From: Patiria miniata
Lineage: Eukaryota > Echinodermata > Asteroidea > Valvatida > Asterinidae
Direction of reading: 5' to 3'
DNA: 64,000 nucleotides
NCBI RefSeq assembly: GCF_015706575.1
Contig: NW_024037056.1
Location: forward strand, 5,221,176 to 5,285,175
Each line of letters opens with the position of its first letter. Positions within the stretch are counted from its first letter, which is position 1. The position numbers and the translations under genes are program-made. Of the stretch, positions 37,791 to 46,938 are shown piece after piece. The notes under the pieces were generated by a model. The model searched no databases and had not been told where the DNA came from. It saw nothing but the letters and a program-made list of their open reading frames with translations.

Positions 37791-38906
37791 AGTCTTGACC
37801 AAGGCTATCAGCTTGTTCCCATACGAGCTTGTTCCGGCTACCGCACACCGCGCGCACCGCGACACACTAGTATACTGTTAGCCTCAATGACCCTTGCGTG
37901 TGCTTTGTGTGCATGTATGTACCTCCCACACACATTTCCGCAAACAGCCGTACAGTAAGTCGAGGCGGAGGATAGCCTTGACGCAACTGTGTAGGCCCAA
38001 TATGATAATTAGTACGCGCTATGGTAAACAGTCTTCTCTCATGGTACGACATACAATTCGTAAGTACGTGTGAAATACATATGTCGTACGTATAAGATAT
38101 ATGTTGCACATGGTACGAATTCAGAGAGAGATTTTTTTACCATGCCCCTGTATGACAGTTTCGTATCCATCCCAAAGTCAATATTAAATAGCTTGTTTCT
38201 TGCAGTTAATTCATACGGGTGTGACATGACTTATAGATATGAGTTTTCCTGCATGATTCGATGAAATGAATACAATTTGACCTGGGTCCGAATTGACCTG
38301 TTCCCTACATTCGCTGTCGGCAGAATGTCACGGGGTAGCAGCGTGATAATGTACGCTGTTACACCGACAATAAATGTCGGCAGCTACATGTATGACTGTC
38401 CCATTCGCAATACATTGGAAATATATCATCATTTTGAACAAGTGTTCATTCATGTAGCGGCATATTTCATTTGTTTGGAATGAAACTGGAGAAATGGTTT
38501 AAAATGGGATTGAAAATTGAAATACCTGGACATTTATTTTTGAGTGAACATTCGTGGCGTATACAGTAATTTGCAGGCTACATGAAAAAAAGGCATGAAT
38601 ATGTATGTCGCGGGTCCAAGTTTACGGGCTTTGATTGGATATTGTGTAATATATGCGCATCAGAAATATTCGGCCGAATTCGGCCGAAAAAATAAAGAAA
38701 CACATAGAATTTGCCACGGTTGCGTCAAGGCTTTCCTCTGCCTCAATTTACTGTACGGCTGTTTGCGGAAGTGTGTATGGGAGGTACATACACGCACACA
38801 AAGCACACGCAAGGGTCGTTGAGGCTAACAGTATACTAGTGTGTCGCGGCGCGCACGATGTGCGGTAGCCGGAACAAGCTCGTACATGTATGGGAACAAG
38901 CTGGTA
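37791..38906. mobile_element. Roughly 1.1-kb element with about 185-bp inverted ends
   Basis: Left repeat about 37809-37991 and right repeat about 38715-38903. Shared words include GAGCTTGTTCCGGCTACCGC, GACACACTAGTATACTGTTA, CGCAAACAGCCGTACAG and CCTTGACGCAAC. The word ATTACATT occurs outside both ends (37783-37790, 38907-38914), suggesting an 8-bp target duplication, though the left side has about 18 extra bases before the repeat. The interior has no recognisable gene. Confidence 0.75.
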
Positions 38907-38950
38907 ATTACATTGGTGATCATGTATCTACTACGGTACTGGTTTATATA

Positions 38951-39222
38951 AGGCCAAAAAAAAACCAAGTTCTGCTTCTGATTACATGGCACTTGAAAAC
39001 AGGGTAGATGTACATGTAGGTAGGGACCTTTTTGGTGCAATTTTTTTTGTGTACGAATATATGGAGGCATCTGCATGTATGTGCGAGTAATCAAGAAAAA
39101 TATGATTTTGGGTGTTTTTTTCTCACTTTCCCCATACAAAAAATAGGTAGGGGCTGGCAGAATGGGTACATGAACATGTAGGTAGGGAAACCAGAAGCAG
39201 AACTTTTTTTTATGGTTGGCCT
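38951..39222. mobile_element. MITE family D, complete copy
   Basis: AGGCCAAAAAAAAACC and GTTCTGCTTCTG at the left are mirrored by CCAGAAGCAGAACTT and TTGGCCT at the right. TA adjoins both ends. The interior carries GTAGGTAGGGACC. Confidence 0.75.
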
Positions 39223-39764
39223 AACACTGAACAAATTCCACATTGTATTGGACATACATATAGTTTGAGACATTAAGAACGTACAGGAATGTCAGATTAG
39301 GCGTAAAGGGCAGGGTTTTGAATTGTTGAGGGAAATTGGATAGTAAAATGGCAATGACGACGACAAAATGCAACACGAAAATAAAGATGGCAATCACCGC
39401 GCAATGTACCATAACGCGTTAGGCGCGATGAATCATGCGACACCAACCGTTGTAATTTCTACCCCTTATTTTGAGAGAAGTAGCTCTCGAGAGTCACCAT
39501 AATTGACGCAGAAATGCTTGCAACGCACGCGTGTTGTCAAACGCAAATTGAATGCGAGTGCGTCAAAACATACATTGTATCCTCATCATTTTAGGGGGTC
39601 TGACGATACATGATGTATGCTTTAAAAAGGTAATTTTTTAGTAGAACAAAACAACCTTGCCTCTAATTTGATCAAACCTAAACAGGCACCCTACACTACA
39701 CAATTGCCCTAACAAACATGATGCAGTAGGCCTACTGCATTGAAATTATAAAGGCAACAGGACA

Positions 39765-40780
39765 ACTTGTAGTCGTACTTGAACCAACTCGTCGTACGCA
39801 AGACAAGCGAGACAACTCTTACGTCTGTACGTGAACTAGCCCCATAAATGTGGCCTAGTATTTACTGGACTGCCTCCGTAAACATAGGCCACACATCCAC
39901 ATGTACAAAAACGTGTCGACTTTGCCAAATTTTGATTTTCACATTTAGACTTACTTTGTAGGTTTTTTTTGCTTTAGAAGCATTCTCACCCTCTATATAG
40001 CCTAATCAGAAAGTGCTGCCTTTAATAGATGTCCATTTTTCGTGAAATTTCCAGATACATTTGCACACGTTTGCGTATCAAAATTTCAACATGAAATTTC
40101 ACAAAAATTAGACATCTGAAAAAGGCAGCACTTTCTGATTAGCCTATATATAGAGGGTGAGAATGCTTCTAAAGCAAAAAAAACCTACAAAGTAAGCCTA
40201 AATGTGAAAATCAAAATTTGGCAAAATCGACACGATTTTGTACATGTGGATGTGTGGCCTATGTTTACGGAGGCAGTCCAGTAAATAGGCCACATTTATG
40301 GGGCTATACGTGAACCAACTAAACTTGTACTACTCACTACTAGGCCCCTTAGTTGTACGCCAGCCAACTCGTACACTGGCCAAAATTAAATTCATGCCAT
40401 TTGGTAAGAATGATACTGGGCCACCTCTCGGACTCAGACCTCCTGCATGATTTCTGGGACTGGGCTAGACCCGTGAACGTGGCGTTGTACTTGTAGTTTA
40501 AAAGCCACGTCCGACGGCTAGGACTGGGCCAGTACACAAAAGGTTCAATTAGACCTAGGGCAGTGTTTCTTCATCAGATTTACAACTGTTTTGGTACAAA
40601 TTTCAGGTCATATTAAGGAATATCAGTGGTGGCCCAGTATGAAATTCTTTCCCATACGAGTTGTCCTGTGTACGAGTTGGTCGCGTACGAGTTGGTCCGC
40701 GTACGGTGTTCATGTACGACTAGAAGTTACGAGTTGATCTGTTTTCGTAAACGTTACACTATAGTGTACGAATCCACACT
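39765..40780. repeat. Right subterminal region rich in GTACGAGTTGG words
   Basis: Copies of GTACGAGTTGGTC occur around 40671-40705. The complement forms (CCAACTCGTCGTACG, CCAACTCGTAC) occur around 39783 and 40363. The hairpin MITE 39839-40304 is inserted among them. The left inverted repeat holds a faint echo (TACGAG, TCGTACG near 3157-3184). The words could be transposase-binding sites, or the rest of another nested element. Confidence 0.5.
39839..40304. mobile_element. Long-hairpin MITE, copy 2
   Basis: Same family as 3361-3843, with complete tips (GCCCCATAAATGTGGCC and its complement) flanked by TA on both sides. That fits a TA target duplication as in Tc1/mariner-type elements. Nested inside the right subterminal region of the giant element. 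Confidence 0.8.
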
Positions 40781-40951
40781 CCCCGTCTCGTCTACCATCA
40801 ACTGCTGGTGCTACACATTTCCAAAAAGTAGTGAATGAATTCATGCCATTCTCTCCAAGTCCATTCTCATAACTTTAGTCTTTGTTAGAAATTTTTTGCA
40901 TGCTTTTTCGCATGTACAACCCGATCATCAGCACAGTACGAAAGAGGCACA

Positions 40952-41199
40952 CAGCGGCCATGATGGAAAGCGCCACCGATCGACAGACCCATGCACATTA
41001 TATTTGCACGGTGCGCGTACGTACGTACCGCGGCGTGCGGCCCGCCCCCGCGCCTGAGCTGCATGCGATGTATGCCTCGTTTATTAACGTGTCCCTTTGT
41101 ATTACATGATACGGTAATATATAACGGTCATGTTTATAACATGGCGTATAACGTCCTCAAGCCTCACTTATTAACAACGGTGGCTAGTTGAATCGGGTG
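40952..41199 (-). repeat. Right terminal inverted repeat of the giant KDZ element
   Basis: This is the reverse complement of the left end: outer block 41074-41199, inner shared block 40952-40986. The stretch between the blocks is GC-rich here and poorly matched to the left end. On the minus strand the inner block reads GCGCTTTCCATCATGGCCGC, so the YY1-like core is not kept on this side. Confidence 0.92.
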
Positions 41200-41206
41200 G
41201 TATAGG
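41200..41206. repeat. Right target-site duplication GTATAGG
   Basis: Exact match to 2932-2938, directly outside the right inverted repeat. Confidence 0.7.
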
Positions 41207-41393
41207 ACGTGTGCGTCGACGTTCCTGTAATGGGCGTTTTGACCAAAGTTCACCATACTCAAGTTAATGAATCACCGGTTGAAGTTGTGCATTCGATGTA
41301 CAACTTACTGACGTATGACCCATGAACTTGAATTACTGTACCTCCATTAAGTAGATCATTGGGTTATATTCTGTAGTAAGTTGTATGTGGTAA

Positions 41394-42060
41394 TTATTGC
41401 TGACAGAGTCGACTACACAGGCATGGTGGTTCTGACGGATTTCTCCAAAGTGTTTGATACGTTGACCAAATCATCCTCTTTGAGAAATGCATCCGCTTGG
41501 GAGTCCATAGATGTGTCGTCCCTAGGTTGTGAACTGTGAAAAAAATGTTGGGCAAAACATTGTTGGACGATGTCATTTTTACCCAACATTGGTTTAAAAT
41601 TACCTCATAATTGTGGGTTGATTTGGGTAAAAAAATTGTCCTACTACGGGAAGAAAGAAGAATTTGCGCAAGGGTTTAACCTGTTGACAGTGTGTGACTT
41701 TGTCAGCAACCGCGCCCAATGTCTACGTCACAACCAAGCACTCTCAGAGTACAATGTTCTCAATGGAGCTCTCCCTCAAGGAATGAAACTCGGCCCCATT
41801 GGTTTTCAGGATGTTATTAATGAAGCTGCTCATGATTTGGGTGAAACGATCAAGTGCTGGAAATATGCGGATGACTTGTAGCCCCTTTCTCCAACCTAGT
41901 GGACTGCAAGTAGTTCTTGATGAATTTACTGAATAGACACCCGACAAACTCGGCCTGAATCCCTCTGAGTGCCAAGCCATCCAAATATGTTTCAAAACTA
42001 ACCGCAATTAAATGCCTCAGGTTTAGTGCATACATTTGTTCCCGTATGTATTTCTTCAAA
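41394..42060 (+). pseudogene. Decayed LINE reverse-transcriptase fragment
   Basis: Forward frames show VLTDFSKVFDT, then after an unrelated stretch CDFVSNRAQCLRHNQALSE, NGALPQGMKLGPIGF and KYADDL. This fits the D-x-x-K-x-F-D, PQG and (Y/F)xDD blocks of CR1/L2-like non-LTR retrotransposons. Stops and a roughly 160-bp foreign stretch (about 41525-41690) interrupt it. It lies just outside the right end of the giant element and is not part of it. Confidence 0.75.
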
Positions 42061-42115
42061 TAAGTTTCCTTGTAGGGTCCTTTCGCTTTCTCCCCTCAGA
42101 GGCGAAAGATAAGAT

Positions 42116-42387
42116 CATGGGCGTCGCAGGGGGGCAAAGGGGCGCTTGACCCCCCCCCCCCCCTGAAAAAGCCACACACAAAAAAGAAAGGGGGAAAAGA
42201 GGGGAAAAAAAGAAAAGAAGAAGAGACGCGAAGTCATAGTGGTATAAATTTAATGAGTTGGGGGGGGGGGGATGTCTCTGCCCCCTCTAAAACTAATAAA
42301 TCAAGAATTTGTTGAGAAATGCAAGAATTTTTTTGGGAAAAAATATGTTTTGCCCCCCTCTAGAAAAAAATCCTGGCGACGCCCATG
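42116..42387. mobile_element. MITE with CATGGGCGTCGC ends and poly-C/poly-G interior
   Basis: CATGGGCGTCGC at the left and GGCGACGCCCATG at the right. The interior has a C run near 42151 and a G run near 42260. Non-coding. Confidence 0.65.
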
Positions 42388-42794
42388 AACAATATTTAAA
42401 AATCGTTGGCCACAATAGGAGCGTTACCTGACATCTTCTTGCGATTACAGTAGCGTTTCAGTTAGTTAGTCAGAGTCAGATTTTTTGGGGAGGACTTACA
42501 GATAATTGCATGCTATACGAACCGAAGTCATGCTCATAGAACGTACATGCTGCATTTTTCCAATTTACCGGTTCATTTATACGTTTAAACGTATTCTTCG
42601 TCTGTTTTTTTTTTATTGGACCTCTGGAATTGGAGAAGCTGGTTGTTTGTTTAAATGCTGACTTCGGGAAGTGGTGTTTTTATTTGCAGCACACATCGTG
42701 AATAGATCATGATTATTCATCTGCTTCGATGTTTATTCATAAGAAAAAAAAACAATTACGTCACACCATTGTTATCACACAGTCATGCAACTGC

Positions 42795-42865
42795 TTTCGT
42801 CGTGGCCTAGTGGATAGTGGAATAAACTATGGATCGCAAGAACTGTGGTTTGAATTCGAGCGCCA
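42795..42865 (+). mobile_element. tRNA-like SINE head
   Basis: TGGCCTAGTGGATAGTGG resembles an RNA polymerase III A box and GGTTTGAATTCGAG, about 40 bp further on, a B box. No intact cloverleaf is obvious, so a tRNA-derived SINE fragment is more likely than a tRNA gene. Confidence 0.5.
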
Positions 42866-43032
42866 TCTTCCAACATAGGGGGGCGCTCTTTAAAACCGAT
42901 GATTATATGCTAATTATGCATTATGTGCCCCTTTTCAGGGCGTATTGTATGGGTTTTGGGGGCTTGGTATTCATATTCCTCGTTTATATCAAAACTATTT
43001 ATACCATTATTGGAAAATGGTTACTTCTAAGA

Positions 43033-43243
43033 AATAGTAGTAAGATATCAATCAAATTAGGTTTTTGCCCTTCACCGACGTTTAAACACTGTATCCTCGA
43101 GTCCCAACCGAGTGATTTTTCCAACTTTCACTCGGGAGGTAACACACTGAGTATACAGTGTTTAAACGTCGGTGAAGGGCAAAAACCTAATTTGATTGAT
43201 ATCACCCCGACGCAAAATTCCATCTTATAATAGTAGTAAGATA
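43033..43243. mobile_element. Hairpin element with 51-bp perfect arms
   Basis: 43044-43094 is an exact reverse complement of 43153-43203. The word AATAGTAGTAAGATA occurs on both sides (43033-43047 and 43229-43243). The loop is about 58 bp and holds a second partial palindrome around ACTCGG. Confidence 0.75.
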
Positions 43244-44089
43244 CTTTAAGGGCATTTTTTTTTATCTCGAAGGGCATTTTTATGCTCAAGGGGCACATTT
43301 ATGGCCGCAAAAGGGGCACTTGAAAAAATCTGCAAGATGGGCTGGATTCCTTCCTGACCGTCACACTCCCAAGCTCCATTGACTGTTCTGTCATTGCAAT
43401 CCAGGCGTAGAACCGCATGACCACATTTCGCGCCAATTCCGCTATGAGGGTCATTCCCTCCAGCGAGCAAGGAGCGGCCATCTTGCCTCGCATGGCTTGG
43501 CAATCCGAATGGCTGTCATCCCAAGTAGCCGGTGTTTCAGTGAAGCGATAACACGCTTCCCCCGCCCAAAAATTGCCAGTGGGGGGGGGGGGGGGGGGGC
43601 AAGAGCATTGGACAGTGTAGAGCCGAGAGTGGCATTGGCAGAGACCAGAGATGGGCAGAACCCTGGGCCTGGGCCAAATACAGCGTTGATAGATGAAGTG
43701 ACAGCAACAATGACGATAAATTCTAACAGAACACCATGATGAATGGAAGAGGTTGCTAAGGAGTTATCTCTGAAACTAAAATAAGACAAGCTTTACACAG
43801 GGTGAATCAGTGGCTCCAAATGACGACCCTAGCCACAGCAAAGCAAAAAGATTGAAACAAAACTTGATTGCCATAATGACAAGCGCAGAGAACTCGATAT
43901 TCAACCCCGACACCCATTCAGATTCATCAGTGCAGAATAAATGTACTTCCGTTGAAATTTGACGAAGCTCTAGGGTAACTAATGTTCGACACCTGAAAAT
44001 TAATTTCACTAAAAACTAATTTGGTCACTATATGCTAGTAGTAACTGTCGCCAACAGAGCAGTTCAATTTAATTTCATTGGTATTCATC

Positions 44090-44158
44090 GGTATTGGAAG
44101 TTGACAAACTAGTTCCCTCGGCTTCGCCTCGGGAACTAGTTTGTCAACTTCCAATACC
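44090..44158. repeat. Perfect 28-bp-arm hairpin
   Basis: GGTATTGGAAGTTGAC to AGTTCCC is mirrored exactly around the loop TCGGCTTCGCCTC. Short palindromes with this GGCTTCGCC loop are typical dispersed repeats in invertebrate genomes. Confidence 0.7.
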
Positions 44159-44169
44159 TCGGGGAGCGA

Positions 44170-46438
44170 ATATCGATGTCCACCCTCAAACATGTTATAT
44201 TTGTATACTGACTACCAGGTATTGGTTTTGATATTTTGTTATTGAAACTAAATCTGTTTTTTTTTTAACACATTGGTTACAACCAATACCGCTCTTGAGT
44301 GATTTCATGCGAATTTACAAGCAGACGGGTAAAAACAGATACAATTCATTCACAGTATGAACAAAAGTAATTATTGAAACTTGCGAAATTAAGAAAATTC
44401 AATGTGAATTCTTATTATTTAAAGTTAAAATCATGCGATTTCAATATTTTATAAGAAATGGCATTGACTATAATGATACATTAACTCAGAATTTAAAATA
44501 ACAATTTTCTATTTGAGCAAATAAAACGTCAAACTAGAGTCATTGATTTATTTCTTTCTCGTTTAAATTCAAATCGTGTCTCATTGGTTGGCCTATTTAA
44601 AACGGTTCTGGCTTACCTTGCTAACTGTTCTGAATTGCCGAAAAAGCGAAATGTTAAGAAATTGTTCCAATATAACCGATGCCCGGCCTCTTCAGAGTTG
44701 AGACAGATAAAACCAGTGTTTTTGAAATGTGTCCTTATGTTGAAAGTTTGTCCTGTTTTTCAGCTGGTATATTTTATTCTCTACCTAAAATTCTCGATAT
44801 TGAAGGAGCCACATCCGGACACCTTGACACCTCGAAATAAACCATGTTATGTTTGTTTTACTATACCTCATACATATTCAGTTGCCGATTTTTTTTTTAT
44901 ATAAAATGTGCACCTCAAACAAATTTTTCGGATAAATTTGCACTGCTTACCAAAATAATATTGTTCCTCAACTTTACTGGTTTGGTTCGTTTGCAATACA
45001 GTTTTAAATACATTTTGATTGTGACTTGTGTGTATAACTTTCTTTTGTACAGGAGGCATCTTTATCGTCCATACATTTTCTCCCGCACGGTATCATTGAG
45101 CTCGGAAAATTAACATTAAAGCCCGGTTGATACTTCATGCGAAAGCGAAAGCGAACGCGAATCTGTGACGTCATGGCAAGTATTCGCGCTGCGAATTCGC
45201 AAAAGTTGAACACATTTCAACTCGGGCGAATTTCGCAGCGAATGTTTCATGGGGTAACCCGTGGGACAGTTGACTACGCATGCTTATTTACCCTGTACAA
45301 GAATCCTCGTGCGCGCGTTAGATAAACAGGAAGAATAACATCTGGCTCGTGATGGTGAATTGACCAGTGAGAGTTCGGCTCTCGATCATGAATATGTATG
45401 AGGAATAGTAAATCAGTGTGTTACATTACGTGCATTTTAAAACTTGGGACAGTGGAACATTGTTTGGTTATTTACAAACGTATATACCTTTACCAAAAAA
45501 TTTCCCTCAAATCAGCCAACAGCCGCATATTTATTGATCTTTTTAAGTATTTTAAACTGTCAGAACACCTAGTTTTGATTTCAATTCCTATTCAAAGTTA
45601 ATTATCAATATATACGATGAATGTAATTCTTGTAAACTTAATTCGTGGCGGTTGAAAATGAGTATTGCAGCTTATGGTATCTTTGTTTTAGCGGCAGTGC
45701 CTTGTACATTTGCAGTGCCTATTTTTAGGGCATGATATTGGCGAATAAAAGGTTTCACATTGCAGTTTCTTTATAACGTTATTACAATTATTAAAACTCT
45801 ATTGCAACTAAATTACTAAAGTTTGGTGACCTGACAGTCAGTGTCTGCGATGGGATGTACCGTTATTCACAGTGTGGGAACTTTGCGAAGGGTGACGCCT
45901 TTAATATAAATAAGAATGTATTTCTTCTAGGGGTGAGACGAACTTAGTATCCTTAATATATCCTAGTATCCGATCAATAAAGTCAGTGAAGTGAGCAAGC
46001 ACTATTAAGTAAAAGGACTTTAAAATTTTTGTAAGCTCTCCCACGAAAAAACCTTTTAATAAAACGTGGAATGGAAAACTCCATCAAATTAGTATATACA
46101 CGTAGTGCTTTTATTTGAATCGTGAAATATTTATTATCATTTTATGATATTTCGTGGTAGTTGAAAATAAGTATTCTAGCTAATTATTGTACAGGTTGAG
46201 TCAGAATAATCTTGATAAAAGAAATATTAAAATTTATAGCAATTATCAAAACAAGTGCAAATGGGATATATGTTATAGGCTGGCATTTTGGACATATTTG
46301 GTGAAAGTTGCAGGTATATCCATCGTACTATTTTGAAGAAAAGCGCTAGCAAGAACACACACTAAATAAATTTTCTGACCACGGTTCCGTGGTTCAACAA
46401 ATGTATTGAGGTTGCCTGATTGTAGTTCAAACAATGCA
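44170..46438. other. AT-rich right flank without a recognisable gene
   Basis: Non-coding. A repeat-like stretch around 45118-45260 (CCCGGTTGATACTTCATGCG, GCGAAAGCGAACGCGAA, GACGTCATGG) resembles short dispersed elements, but its second end is not clear. No gene supported. Confidence 0.5.
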
Positions 46439-46938
46439 NNNNNNNNNNNNNNNNNNNNNNNNNNNNNNNNNNNNNNNNNNNNNNNNNNNNNNNNNNNNNN
46501 NNNNNNNNNNNNNNNNNNNNNNNNNNNNNNNNNNNNNNNNNNNNNNNNNNNNNNNNNNNNNNNNNNNNNNNNNNNNNNNNNNNNNNNNNNNNNNNNNNNN
46601 NNNNNNNNNNNNNNNNNNNNNNNNNNNNNNNNNNNNNNNNNNNNNNNNNNNNNNNNNNNNNNNNNNNNNNNNNNNNNNNNNNNNNNNNNNNNNNNNNNNN
46701 NNNNNNNNNNNNNNNNNNNNNNNNNNNNNNNNNNNNNNNNNNNNNNNNNNNNNNNNNNNNNNNNNNNNNNNNNNNNNNNNNNNNNNNNNNNNNNNNNNNN
46801 NNNNNNNNNNNNNNNNNNNNNNNNNNNNNNNNNNNNNNNNNNNNNNNNNNNNNNNNNNNNNNNNNNNNNNNNNNNNNNNNNNNNNNNNNNNNNNNNNNNN
46901 NNNNNNNNNNNNNNNNNNNNNNNNNNNNNNNNNNNNNN
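46439..46938. other. Assembly gap of exactly 500 N
   Basis: The round length suggests a placeholder of unknown true size. The satellite begins at its right edge, so the array boundary and possibly many monomers are hidden here. Confidence 0.98.

Larger units (their letters stand above)
2939..41199 (+). mobile_element. Giant KDZ-type DNA transposon with two intron-rich genes
   Basis: The element is 38,261 bp. Its ends are inverted repeats: 2939-3064 matches the reverse complement of 41074-41199 over 126 bp with only four mismatches, starting CACCCGATTCAACTAG. A second inverted block follows inward (about 3120-3155 against 40952-40986). The word GTATAGG abuts both ends (2932-2938 and 41200-41206) as a target-site duplication; Zisupton-type elements are known for duplications of about 8 bp. 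Inside are a KDZ transposase and a homeodomain/HMG/chromodomain gene, both on the + strand, plus many smaller nested elements. No reverse transcriptase, integrase, DNA polymerase B or capsid gene is visible between the ends. That both genes are part of the mobile unit is inferred from position. The near-identical ends suggest a fairly recent insertion. Confidence 0.87.

Noticed and set aside
2939-41199. Polinton or other virus-like element
   Set aside because: Size and inverted ends would fit, but I see no polymerase, integrase, capsid or protease gene, and the transposase is clearly KDZ.
42801-42865. Functional tRNA gene
   Set aside because: A- and B-box words are present, but acceptor and anticodon stems do not pair convincingly.
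43246-43789. Overlapping minus-strand frames with GNDPHSGIGAKCGHAV and FGPGPGFCPSLVSANATLG
   Set aside because: Somewhat protein-like, but they cross a long poly-G run, have no recognised domain and no clear splice plan.
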